A stretch of DNA of 64,000 bases from Hormiphora californensis (taxonomy: Eukaryota > Ctenophora > Tentaculata > Cydippida > Pleurobrachiidae): NCBI GenBank assembly GCA_020137815.1, contig CM035353.1, forward strand, positions 7,223,298 to 7,287,297, in the 5' to 3' direction. The position numbers were made by a program, and so were the translations under genes. Under the pieces are notes generated by a model that did no database searches, had not been told where the DNA came from, and was given only the letters and a program-made list of their open reading frames with translations. Positions 45,701 to 58,153 of the stretch are shown one piece after another (position 1 is the first letter of the stretch; every line of letters begins with the position of its first letter).

Positions 45701-46597
45701 GATTGGTATGAAATCTTGGATTTTAGTCGAAAATTGTCCCATAAACAACTTAAGCATGGTCCCGATTGACCATTACAATCAGAAGTTTGTCAAAAATGCC
45801 AAAATCCAAAAAACAAGAAAATCAAGTTACGGTTCTCCTAGTTGGCAGATTTCAACAATTTACCCAAATCTAACCATAAATCGGATATACACGAAAACTT
45901 GGTTCTTGGTAGAAAAATGACCATTTTAACGATTGGCACTAGTTTCAAATTCCTATCTCAACGTTTTCAATGGTTTAGGGGCCAAAAACCTCCAAAAAAT
46001 GGTAAAAAATCAACTTTTGACCATTTTACAGTCATTTTAGAGATTCGACTTCAACGGCAATCGATTCTACGTGCAAAAATAGGTGGGGGTGACATATTTC
46101 GTGTGCTAAGTCATTATGGATTTTTCGGGACCACGTTTAATATAGCCAATTTTGACCCAAATCAAATAAAAGTAAAAAAAACGATTTTAGGGAATGGAAT
46201 GTTTTTTCCCGCACCGTAGCGCCATTCTGTAGACCCTCAGCTACCACGTACAAGTGGTGGTTTCCCGTCGCATGCTAGGTCGTGTTAAAATTTCACCAGG
46301 CACGCCGTGAGTCGTACACCGGTTTGCCGGGCAGTATATGGCTTCCGAGTATCCTAATGTAGATGAAAACAGACAAGACAGAGACCAGATATATATTGAT
46401 GTAGACCCCCTCCCCTCTCAGCCCGTTACCAATGGCCTCTACCCGAGTTTCCAGCAACCCACAACTACCACTGCAGCAGCAGTACCTGATAACAACAACT
46501 CTTTTGCACGGGCCTATAATGGTCCTCAAGCTAGTACAGCTGTTAACAATGGATTACCACAACAGCAGGTAAGAGAGAGATAGAGAGATGGAGAGGA

Positions 46598-46692
<95 letters not shown>

Positions 46693-49600
46693 TAGGAATA
46701 GAGATAGGCCAAGTCTGTGTATATTGTTGCAGATGTGTTTGTTTTCTTCAGTACACACTACACACGCCTGTAAGCAGGTCATGTACTCAATGCTCACACT
46801 GTACAAAGTAAAGTGATAATACACGTGATCCTTACATTGACTCATTATAAAATTTGGTTTGTACCACATGTTCATTGCTACGTATCCCAGGTACAGGCAG
46901 CAACAGAAGAGCCAGCACACCACGCACAACAGATTAAGGATCTAACTGAGATGCTAATGAGGAAACTTAACCAGGCCGCGATGAAGGGTAATTAAGGGGT
47001 GATTAATTAACTAATTAAAGGGTGATTAATTAACTGATTAAGGGGAATTAATTAACTAATTAAAAGGGGTCATTATAAGTGAATAACAATGTTCAACTCC
47101 GTTTTCAGGTCAACACGTTGGTACGGATCCACACATCCAGACACTACTGGCATCACTAACTACCCTTCACCCAAAGCTAGTTTCGGATATTGAGGAAACT
47201 GAACGTGAGTCTTGTCCCATGGGAGGTTGACCCACAATATAGTTCTTCCCTTTACATTGGACGTACAACTGATCCCTGGGAGGGGGTTTGGGTGGTTTAT
47301 CACTTTGACACCACCCCCCCCCCCCCCCATGTCACCCCATTCCCTGAATGTATAGGTTTAACAACTATTCACCCCTCTATATACAGAGATCTAAGAGTGA
47401 TATATTATAACCCGTGGTGTGATTTCAGGTAAGATGAAAACTCAGAAAGCCATCCTTGATAAGATAGCGACGTGTCGTCAGGCCAGGGAGAGTCTCAATA
47501 AGATGAGGGAGGAGCACCTTCAGAAGGTAGAGAGAGAGAGTTAACATAATGAGTGTCTGATAACATGTTAATATACCATGTTAACATGTACGTTAGGGTT
47601 ATCTATTTGCGCAACGAAAGTCATACTGGAATGTTCGGGCGTCCAGCATGATGACCAGGGGACTTAAGGGGTTCAGAGAATCACTTGCGCGTAGGCAGCA
47701 ACCCTGTGGGCGAGCCGTACGGGCCGATAGTTAATAATAGTTTTTTAAAGTTAATAAAAGTTATAAAAAGTTAAAAATGCGTGGCACCCTGAAAAGCCGA
47801 AAAAAATCAACTTTTTCAGGGTTCCGCGCATTTTTAACTATTTATAACTTTTATTAACTTTTAAAAACTTTAAAAAACTATTATTAACTATCGGCCCGTA
47901 CGGCTCGCCCACAGGGTTGCTGCCTGCGCGCATATGATTCTCTGAATCCATTTAGACCCCCGGTCCTCATGCTGGACGCCCGAAGTCTCGAAAAGCCAAT
48001 TCCAAAGATCGATAACCCTAATGTACGTTATCATCATGTTAACACATACATTGGATGAATCATGTCAGATTTTGTTAGCTCTGAATGCTGTAGAGTTTAT
48101 CGATAAATTTGACTGCCATTTCTGGAATTTCACAGGTCTCCTTTTATAGGTCCGGCTCACATCTCTCCTTTTATAGGTCCGGCAGCAAGAAGAAGAACAA
48201 AGTATTTTGATGAAACTGCAGATGGAACAAAAGTTGGAGCTCCTAAGACAACAAAAGTTGGAGCAACTGAAGTACCAGGTACAATTTACATCAAACCTCG
48301 ATTTACCGGACTTGATTTACCCGGACGGAAAATTTTCCCCCCATTATTGGTATTTTTGATACGTTTTTCACCTTTGAATAATTTCGAATCTCCTTATTTT
48401 CCTCTTTATACACCCCTTCATTGTCCTAACAATACCTATCACAGGAGGAATTAAAAAGGCGCCATGAGCAGGCTCTACACCACAAGGAGTTGGCCTACCC
48501 AGCACAACCTGTATACCAGCCACCTGCAGGGGTTCCTGTGAGTAACCAACCCGCTCCTCAACCAAGAATGACAGTACCCCAGTACCAAATGCAACAGGTG
48601 GTGGTCCAATGCAGGCAGGAGGTGGTCCAATGCAGCAAGGTCCGGTAGGGGGCAGTGCTGAGCAAGGCCCGGGTGTGGTTATGTCTACTCACGTTACGCC
48701 AACACCCGCCCCAGTTTCGCAGGTGAGGCTCTGACTCTAATATCACACACAATGCCGCTATGTATGAAACAGGAAACTGAATTTATCGGCCGGGAATGCT
48801 CTTGTTATTAGCTTTAAGTATTAGAAAGCTCATCAAAATAAAATGTATTATACCGCGTGGGCCAATAAAAAGGGAGGGTCTTAAATCTTAGATTTCTCCA
48901 GCACCTTAATTCCAATGGTTCTGAAATTTTTACACAATGTTGTTGAGCTTATGCCAGATATGTGTACAGAGTTTCAAGTCCAAAAATGCAGAAATTCATT
49001 AATGAACCTAAATTCCTTTTTTTATAGTTAATCGAAGATTTTCCCTTGTTCCAAGTCGATTTGGATCGCAAAATTGCAGCCACTCAATAGTATTAACATT
49101 TATCAATGGCAATCTGAAATTTCATTGAAAATGAATAAAGTTTAGTGGGTGAAATTAATGAATTAAAAATGGTAATTTTTTCAAAAAACATATTTTCGCT
49201 GAAAATGAGAGATTTGCACTGTAGAGATGAAATTAAAACCTAGCTGGGTTATGCTTTAATCATTTAAGTTCATTCTGGTATGAAAAACTGTTTAATTTAA
49301 AAAAAAATTATTTTTCTTAAATTTCCGATTTTTTTAAAATTTTTTTAATTTTTTCGTTAATAACTGCATTAATTAACATTAAACCGATAGTTCATTAACA
49401 AACCGTTAGTTGAGACATTAGTAAATCGAAACCTTGCTAATGGAAGCTTACCATTGCCTATACTGATTGGTAACAACAAGCGTCATGTGACCTCCATGTA
49501 AGCAAGAAAAAACGTAATCAGGATGTGACAAAATCATGTTAGCAAGATTGCAATAGGTTTCGAATTTCCTTTGTTGTACCCAGTATCACATATCCGGTGT

Positions 49601-50675
49601 GGAGTGCAAAAGAAGTCCCTAAAAACGAAAAATACCGAATAGAGAAAACCTACATTGGCCTAAAAACATGAATTTAGGTTCATTAATGAATTTTTTCATT
49701 TTTGGACTTGAAACTCTGTACACATATCTGGCATAAGCTCAACAACATTGTGTCAAAATTTCAGAACCATTGGAATTAAGGTGCTGGAGAAATCTAAGAT
49801 TTAAGACCCTCCCTTTTTATTGGCCCACGCGGTATATATCCTTCTCTTCCTCCAGCAGGGTCCACAACCAGCGTACTACCAGCCGGTACCTCCTGGCTAC
49901 AACATGCCGCCCCCTAACATGCAGCAGCCCCCTAACATGCAGCAGCCCCCTAACATGCCCCCACAATACTACGGAGCGCCACAACACTATCATGGGGGAC
50001 CCTACAGGGGATACTATCCTCCCCACCCTGGCCAGCAACAACCCCCTCCTCAACATCCTAATATGGGTGGTCAGCAACAACCCCCTCCTCAACATCCTAA
50101 TATGGGTGGTCAGCAACAACCCCCTCCTCAACATCCTAATATGGGTGGTCAGCAACCACCCCCTCCTCAACATCCTAATATGGGTGGTCAGCAACCACCC
50201 CCTCAACAACAACATCCTAATATGGGTGGTCAACAGCAACCCCCTCCTCAACAACATCCTAATATGGGTGGTCAACAGCAACCCCCTCAACAGATGGGTG
50301 CTGGCCCACAACAACCACCGCCACATACTATGCAGGTCAGTGCGTATTAATAGTTAATACCATATATATTGGTGTTGGTTTCTATTATATTTGATGACTC
50401 TCAATATCTAACAATATCTAGTAGTTTCTGGTGCCCCTCCAGCCCCCCCCCCCCCCCCCCGTAGTTTATGTTGGTTACAATTACCCCCCCCCCCCCCTCA
50501 GGAGCCAGTCCAGCCTCCTGTCCAACCCCCTCCTGCTAGTAGTGGTGCCCCGCTCACTCAAGATGCTATGTTGGCGGCAATCAATACAGCTCCAGCACCC
50601 CCTACTGAGCGCCTCCCTACCCCTGAGCAACGTACCCGCGGTGAACCCGCTGTGGCTGACCTTATCTCTTTCTAG
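42781..50675 (+). CDS. HGS: Hepatocyte growth factor-regulated tyrosine kinase substrate (Hrs, ESCRT-0)
   Basis: Endosomal ESCRT-0 subunit that binds PI3P and ubiquitinated cargo. Exons: 42781-42961, 43067-43179, 43309-43482, 43750-43905, 44028-44168, 44374-44466, 44819-44959, 46335-46568, 46891-46987, 47109-47204, 47429-47526, 48177-48278, 48445-48722, 49859-50335, 50502-50675. Domains: VHS (exons 1-3), FYVE (exon 4, APEWEDGRFCHLC and RKHHCRNCGQIFC), UIM (exon 6, EDIDLAIALSLSEASS), Pro-rich linker, coiled-coil GAT-like core (exons 9-13), Gln/Pro-rich tail with tandem repeats, and the C-terminal clathrin box LISF. Exon 13 lacks one base near 48596: with it restored all phases close and the product is 851 aa. 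Introns carry three fold-back elements and one MITE. Confidence 0.93.
44555..44681. mobile_element. MITE with TCGGAACGCGTTCGTCTAGTC ends
   Basis: TCGGAACGCGTTCGTCTAGT and the inverted ACTAGACGAACGCGTTCCGA bound a 127-bp element with a GC-rich interior (GCGCGTCGCGGGCCGCCCCG), in the HGS intron between exons 44374-44466 and 44819-44959. Confidence 0.75.
44975..46309. mobile_element. 1.3-kb fold-back element, long near-perfect inverted repeat
   Basis: CACGGCGTGCCTGGTGAAAT at the left is exactly inverted at the right, with AGTC on both sides as a probable target-site duplication (44971-44974 and 46310-46313). Symmetry centre about 45642. The 125-codon frame on the minus strand of the left arm (45442-45065) is identical residue for residue with the plus-strand frame of the right arm (45842-46219). 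A 70-codon frame is mirrored with a single difference. No known domain is seen in either. It lies in the HGS intron after exon 44819-44959. Without it that intron would be about 36 bases. Confidence 0.85.
46575..46700 (+). repeat. (GA)n microsatellite in an HGS intron
   Basis: GAGAGA/GATAGA tract just after the donor of exon 46335-46568; here purines, not pyrimidines, lie on the sense strand. Confidence 0.9.
47593..48021. mobile_element. Fold-back element with TTAGGGTTATC ends and TGTACG target duplication
   Basis: TTAGGGTTATC ... GATAACCCTAA are flanked by TGTACG on both sides (47587-47592 and 48022-48027). The arms pair through GGGCGTCCAGCATG / CATGCTGGACGCCC, GCAGCAACCCTGTGGGCGAG / CTCGCCCACAGGGTTGCTGC, and a long AT-rich stretch AGTTAATAATAGTTTTTTAA with its complement. 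It lies in the HGS intron after exon 47429-47526. Confidence 0.82.
48851..49834. mobile_element. 1-kb MITE/transposon with about 180-bp inverted ends
   Basis: TACCGCGTGGGCCAATAAAA and the inverted TTTTATTGGCCCACGCGGTA; pairing continues through AGGGTCTTAAATCTTAGATT, TTCCAATGGTTCTGAAATTT and TTCATTAATGAACCTAAATT. TA lies at both borders. No transposase is visible in the AT-rich interior. The right end is 22 bases from the HGS exon acceptor at 49855, inside the HGS intron. Confidence 0.82.
50027..50311 (+). repeat. In-frame 13-15 residue tandem repeat in HGS
   Basis: Seven tandem units of the type GQQQPPPQHPNMG, varying in the number of Gln and Pro. DNA units are 39-45 bases, the first three almost identical (CAACCCCCTCCTCAACATCC). 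It falls in the disordered Gln/Pro-rich tail. Confidence 0.92.
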
Positions 50676-51153
50676 AGCAATATTGTCTCCTTCTAGAGAT
50701 ATGACTCCTTCTAGATGTATACTGGGACATTGGGATATTGATGTAGATATATATGTGTAGTGTATGTGATTAGAAGTCTGTTTAAATCTTTGAAAGGTGA
50801 TTGATATTTCCTGATATATTGCTAGAGCCTGGGATTTTTTTTCGTAATTTCTTTTTAAAATGACAAGGTAAAGTTGGTGTGAATTTCCAATTTTGAGTGT
50901 ACCAAACTTAAATATTTCAGTGTTTCATTGTCTTACCATGTTTTGCATCTTCCCTTCTTTCGTCACGTATACACAAGTGAGATCCTGTCTCAAATCTTTC
51001 TAGATTATCAAACATGATAATCTAAACACAAATCACAATCTCCTAACATTATCTCTCCTAACATAGAATTCTCTCCACCCTATTATAATCTCTCATGTTC
51101 TTCTAACCGGTTCTAACACAATCTAACATTTTCTCTCTGACAGAGTCCTCAAG
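50676..51153. other. HGS 3' flank and TATDN2 5' flank
   Basis: 478-base intergenic gap between two same-strand genes. It contains repeats of 'ctaacat' and 'tctcctaacat' at 51040-51130. CAG at 51141-51143 before the TATDN2 ATG could be an acceptor of a leader exon. No gene. Confidence 0.5.
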
Positions 51154-54100
51154 ATGGAACAGATATCTCGAAAATGTCCAAATTGCGGGGAGGCAGGTCA
51201 CTCCACGATGGACTGTCCCAAACTAACAGGTGGACCCACCCAGACCATCACATCAAACTACAGTCCCCACAAGGCCGCTAAACGGAGGTCCAGCGAGGGT
51301 CTAATCAGTGGAAATCTCAGGAAACGGCTCCGAAACGAGCAGTCAGGCTCCGAACTACAACGGAGACACAATTCTGACTCACGTATAACAGTGAAACTGG
51401 GCAGTATGTCAAATAGTTATCTGAGGGGTGAGGGGAAGAAGACGGGTGGTGTGACATCATCAACATCATCACGGAGACTCCCTGCTAACATGTCCGGTAT
51501 TAAAATCAGGACTACCAATACCAGGAGAAGGTCGTCAGGTGACCAGAGAAGACGTCATGATAGTTCTGATGATAGTAGCAGGGAGGACGACCATGTGAGA
51601 AGGGGTGGGAGCCCTCCTCTTAGAGTCAAGGTAGACTACCACCGAGCGAACCGGCACAAGATGCTGGACTCGGGCCCCAATGTGAAGCTGTCCCTCAGGC
51701 CGCAGGGTGATCTCCGTCGTGAGATGAGATCGAAACCTCTTGATCCCGCCCTAGTACCTAACTACCGGGCTGATGATCTCAGGTTCACCATACCTCACAG
51801 ACGGAGAAGACGGAAGGGTAGTGCTGAGCGGCACCACAGTAGTGGTGGGGAGGGTGAGGGTGACAATGAGGAAGATGATGATGAAGATGAGGAGGATAGT
51901 GAGCTGAAAGAGGAGGGAGAGGAACTAACTGGGGTATCAGACATCAAGAAAACCAAAATGGGTTCTGTCATCAGGTTTGATAGTACTGACGAAGAAGAGG
52001 AGGAAAAGGAGGAGGAGGTTAAACCGGTGGAGAAGAGTAGTGAAAAGGATGAAAAGGAAGAGACCCAATCATCTTCAGAAGAAGAGGAGGAGGGAGATGT
52101 TAAAAAAGATAGCTCCTCTTCCTCCAGTTCCTCTGGGAGCAGTGGGGAGGAGGAATCCGAAGAGGAGGAGGGGAAAAAGGTTGATTTGAGAGATAAGTAT
52201 GATGATACAGCTATTGTAAAGCGACCCCTACCCACCTCAGATCCTACTCCCCCTCCTACAGCAGCAGCAGCCCAACCTCAATCACCTGCTAAATCACCAG
52301 ATCGGAAACGAAGCAGGAAAACTAAAAAGCCGTCCTCTTCGCCAAAGAAGGCCCCCTCCCCTCCCCCTCCGGCTGAAAGCAGTTCAGAGGAAGAAGAAAA
52401 GAAGAAGAAACCAGATGAAAAGAGTAGGAAGAAGAAGAAGTCTGGTTTGAGTGTGCTGCTCCGACCACGAACCAAGGAGGAAGAAGAGAAGGAAGATGAG
52501 AGGTCAGATGATGGGGAGGAATCAAGGGATCACACCGGACAACTAGCTGCCATTCAGAAACAAATCTTGGAAAAACAGGAGAAAATTGTGCCCAAATTTC
52601 CCTTCAAAACACGCTCAAAACCAAATAATTTCCCGGAATCTAGAGTACCATTTATCGACTCGCACTGCCACATTGATTACATGTTTGTGAGGGATCATCA
52701 TTACTCTTCATTCGCTGATTATGTCTCCCGAAATGAATACCCCCGAAACTTCTCGGGTTGTGTGGCGAACTTCTGTGATCCCATTGCGTGGGACTCTGAT
52801 AGAATGTATCCTGATATCATAGAAGAGGAGGGAGTTTGGGGCGCTTTTGGTCCTGCACCCTCATAACGCACCGCAGTGGTGCAAGTCCATTCAGAAAAAC
52901 CTCGTTAGGGCTGTGTCACACCCAAAATGTGTGGCATGGGGCGAGATGGGATTGGATTACGGGCAGAAGGGAATACACGAGATGGACCCCGATGTTATTG
53001 TCGCACAAAAGGAGGCATTTCAGAGACCAGATGAAGTTAGCGTTAAAAATGGAAAAACCGTTTGTTATCCACGGGAGAGGCGCTGAAAATGATGCCTTTG
53101 AGATGATGAAGGTAGCGAATACAGTTTCTTTGATTGCCTGTCTTTTGCTCCTTTTTCTCAAATCTTCATCACTGTTCATGAGACTTAGCCCTTGACTCAA
53201 GGGCCTTGACTCCTCCCTAAGCCCCCCCCCCCCCCCCCCCCGACTCCTCCCTAGCCCTTTATCCCCATCTCCCCTCTTCTCTCCACGATCCCCCTCCCTC
53301 GTCTCCAACCCCTCTGTCCCCCACATAATACATGTGGCACGTATATCCACCATCCCCCTCTGCCATTCACTCCTCTAACAACTCCCCCTCTCTCCCGCCC
53401 CCGCCCCACATATATCCACATTCCACCACCTCCCCCTCTTCCATTCACTCTTCTAACAACTCTCTCCTCTAGGAGTTGGCACCTCGGGATCACAAGATAC
53501 ACTTCCATTGTTACACAGGAAGCTGGAACATCGCCAGAAAGATGCTGGACCACTTTGATAATCTTTTCCTTGGAGTGACAGGTAATTAATTAAATTAAAT
53601 TATTGATCTACCGAACTACCGGCTTTTAGTTTCGGGTTTTTTTGGCCGAATTTCTGTTGAATAAACAATTATTGACACGCCATTATGAATGATATTATCT
53701 CTAAAGATAACTACAATAATAGCAGCTGTTCATCTCATGGAGGTCATATATGAAGTTGAATGAGTTTTCTAAAAAAGGAGGTTGATACATCAACGATGTA
53801 GTAAAATGTCCGCACAAAAACTAGCGGACATTGTATTTGGTTGTGATGCAAGTGGTCATTGTTTCGCGCGCGCCTGGAGCTGCACCTCTCGATCTTGCAA
53901 GCGCGCATGAGACGGAAGCGATTGACACTGTCAGTGACAGTGTCCTCCAGCATCGGATTGACTTTATTTATTCATTCCCTCCCTTATTCATTTTATTGTT
54001 ATTGGTGTAGAATCGAGTTTCAATGGCCCAGCATCACCAACTAACATTCAACACTTTTTCAGGTTTGGTTACATTTGGTACGGCGTCAAATGTTAGAGAA

Positions 54101-54313
54101 GTTGCTCGAAAGTGCCGACTAGATCGCATCTTGATAGAAACAGACGCACCTTACATGAAGCCTACGAATGCAAGCCATATGAATGACTCTAAAAACAATT
54201 CGCCAGCCATGGCCGTTTGGATAGCTCAAAAAGTGGCAGAGATTAGACATATGGAGTTAGATGAGGTTCTGACTCAGGTCAGACAGAATGTGAAAGCGAT
54301 GTATGGAATTTAG
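51154..54313 (+). CDS. TATDN2: TatD-type metal-dependent deoxyribonuclease with N-terminal zinc knuckle
   Basis: Exons 51154-53111, 53473-53581 and 54063-54313. The N-terminus is a CCHC knuckle (CPNCGEAGHSTMDC), then about 430 residues of basic and acidic low-complexity sequence, then the TatD hydrolase: IDSHCHIDYMF (metal HxH), VWGAFGLHPHNAPQW, VAWGEMGLDYG (metal Glu), PFVIHGRGA, IHFHCYTGS and ILIETDAPYMKP (metal Asp). Two single surplus C residues break the frame, near 52852 (GGTCCTGCAC) and near 53028 (AGACCAGATG). Removing both gives 1956 nt for exon 1, matching phase, and a 771-aa product, close to human TATDN2. The role is predicted 3'-5' DNase/RNase activity on nucleic acid, with the knuckle a likely RNA/DNA contact. 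Confidence 0.9.
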
Positions 54314-54822
54314 TCAACTTGATATGATTATGTCAATATGTGATAGAGACAGTATAGACTATCTGCAATCAGTGTTGAACGTAATCTGCAGTGTAATCTG
54401 CAGTGAGAGGGGGGGAGAGAGAGAGAGGGAGAGAGAGGGAAAAAAGAAGAGATATTCAGGTTTCTGCGGACGCTTACTTTTCTCCGCTACTGCTTTTTCA
54501 AGAGTTTTTTAACAAAGACCATTTTGTCAGTTGACCAAATTTATCCAAATCTGATATGATGCGTTTAGAACTTTGTCTAAAATGTGAAAGTGAAAGTATT
54601 TCTTGACCCAAGAACCATCTTAACTTTCACTTTCGTATTCGGAACCTTGTTATATTTTCCGGCTTGTGGGTCAGGATATTGTTCTAGCTTGCAGGGCTAG
54701 CGTGTTATACATATGATATCATCATATGTTAGACAATGCAAAAACAAGGAAATAGCTGTGCCAACTCTCACATGATGTGGTAACACAAACTATAAATATG
54801 TCTCAATCCTCTTTTATATCAT
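54314..54822. other. TATDN2 3' flank
   Basis: A GA-rich stretch with a G7 run at 54405-54445 and short direct repeats (ACTTTCACTTTCG-like, inverted at 54586-54634). No gene before the tRNA. Confidence 0.5.
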
Positions 54823-54904
54823 GCGGACGTGGCCGAGTGGTTAAGGCGATTGACTAGAAATCAATTGGGCTCTGCCCGCGTAGGTTCGAATCCTACCGTT
54901 CGCG
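54823..54904 (+). tRNA. trnS-AGA: tRNA-Ser (anticodon AGA)
   Basis: The acceptor stem GCGGACG pairs with CGTTCGC (one G-U), discriminator G54904. The D arm has TGGCCGAGTGGTTAAGGC. Anticodon stem ATTGA/TCAAT holds the loop CTAGAAA with AGA at 54856-54858. A long class II variable arm (GGGCTCTGCCC) and T arm GTAGG-TTCGAAT-CCTAC follow. No intron. The B box GGTTCGAATCC is perfect, and a TTTTT terminator follows at 54913. It reads UCU and related serine codons. Confidence 0.96.
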
Positions 54905-55300
54905 ACGGAAATACTTTTTGTTTCCACCTTTACATTTTTTTCAAAGGTGTAAACTTGAGTTGCCCGACTAGACGTTGTGGGTAAACCTTGTCTCCGAATT
55001 TTGTGCTCCAAGCACGGGTGTGATAGGATTGGTGACATAGACACCTGGCGCGACCCCCTGATCAAGTTGCCATGCTACGCAGTCTGTCTGTTCGGCACTT
55101 TAAGCGCTTCGGGCTCGCGTAATTTAAGCTCACACCGGGCGGAAGGCCGGCCGGTGTGAGAGCTGACAGGCAAGGAACATGCCAATATCTCAGTATCAGA
55201 GAGAGTGAGTAATGAGTTTATTACCTCCAAAGAACACATTCACCAAGTACAAGACGTTGGCGACGTTCAGACGTGTTTTTAGACACACGATAAAAATTAA

Positions 55301-55633
55301 GAATTAAAAATTGACGTTTTTGGCCATAACTTAGCCATTTCTTGGCCAAATTGCTTTTTCTTGGGCTCGTTGGAAAGAGGACATCGAGCTCGTCGCAAGC
55401 AGCTCAAGAAATTTGAAATCGGTCCGAAAATAGCGAAGTTTCAGCGCAAAATTAAAAGCACGTTTTTGAAACGCATATTTTCCGCTAAAATTACGCCATT
55501 TTTGGACCGATTTCAAATTGCTTGAGCTGATTGGAACGAACTCGATGCCCTCTTTCCAACGAGCCCAAGAAGAAGCAATTTGGCCAAAAAATGGGTGTTA
55601 TGACCAAAAACATCCATTTTTGATTTTTAATTT
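55301..55633. mobile_element. Fold-back element (about 330 bp)
   Basis: Left arm AATTAAAAATTGACGTTTTT, CCAAATTGCTTTTTCTTGGG, CTCGTTGGAAAGAGGACATC and AAATTTGAAATCGGTCCGAA. The right arm holds the complements in reverse order (TTCAAATTGCTTGAGCTGAT, CTCTTTCCAACGAGCCCAAG, TTTTTGATTTTTAATT). The centre at 55467 contains AAACGCATATTTTCCGC. Confidence 0.75.
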
Positions 55634-55778
55634 CTAGAGAGTTTTAAACTTTATAGTTACTAACTAAGTTAGGGTTAGACCAATACTTTGACAGTTATTT
55701 CTCTCTTTTATCTAAAATATATTTTGTCTGTCAGTTGCGCCTTTTTTGTCGTTAACTTCGGTAGTGCACATGTACTGT

Positions 55779-55810
<32 letters not shown>

Positions 55811-55940
55811 CAGAGAACGCCTTTACTGGATAATGGGCATTTACCATCGACACTATTACAGGCCGGTAATTGTAACTGCTCAGTTCCGGGTGATCATAGT
55901 TTTGTTTGGCGGTTACCATGGGATTGGGAACGTTTACCTA

Positions 55941-55982
55941 TCACGTGATATGCCAGCCACGTGATATGTCAGCCACGTGATG
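55941..55982. promoter_or_regulatory. Triple CACGTGAT cluster
   Basis: TCACGTGATATGCCAGCCAC, GTGATATGTCAGCCACGTGA: three E-boxes spaced 14-17 bases, about 480 bp upstream of the alpha-tubulin ATG; another (TCACGTGG) lies at 56191. The tandem layout suggests either a repeat or a bHLH-Zip site array. Confidence 0.35.
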
Positions 55983-56261
55983 CCCGACTAGCATTGCCAG
56001 TGCTTGTTGCCACAGGAACACCAAATTGTGGAGACATTGTCTAATAATACATCTCTTTCCCCACACACACGCTTAACCTCTAATCTCCTTCCCCACAAGA
56101 CCTCCTATGCAAATGCGCTGCTGCTCTTTCTCTCAACTGTCACATGATGCAATTCTCTGTTGTCATCAACCAATAGAATGGCTGGAATCAAGTCACGTGG
56201 TACTAACTGAGCCAACCAGCTGTCAGCACTAGAATAATGGCATCATTAGTGCAGATGGGAG

Positions 56262-56264
<3 letters not shown>

Positions 56265-56342
<78 letters not shown>
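56265..56342. promoter_or_regulatory. (GA)n tract in the alpha-tubulin promoter region
   Basis: About 76 bases of uninterrupted GA ending 115 bp before the ATG. GA repeats near start sites can bind GAGA-type factors in some animals; here it may be a simple microsatellite. Confidence 0.5.
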
Positions 56343-56347
<5 letters not shown>

Positions 56348-56456
56348 AATAAGGTAAAGAGACATCACAAGTGGAGGAAGCTTCATTCGTAGTGAATCTT
56401 TGTTTGAGCCGTTACTCGAGAGTCCTTCTCTTCAAACCTATACCTTCTACTAAACC

Positions 56457-58153
<1,697 letters not shown>

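Larger units (their letters stand above)
54905..56456. other. Region between tRNA-Ser and alpha-tubulin
   Basis: Contains a fragment shared with 61400-61462 (GGTGACATAGACACCTGGCG at 55031), a fold-back element (55301-55633), three CACGTGAT sites (55941-55982) and a long GA tract (56265-56342) near the tubulin start. No coding sequence is seen. Confidence 0.5.

Noticed and set aside
45065-46219. 125-aa and 70-aa frames as real genes
   Set aside because: Each occurs twice, mirrored in the arms of a fold-back element, with no known domain; kept only as an observation on the element.
51795-52235. 146-codon Ser-rich antisense frame
   Set aside because: Complement of the acidic Glu/Asp-rich TATDN2 linker.
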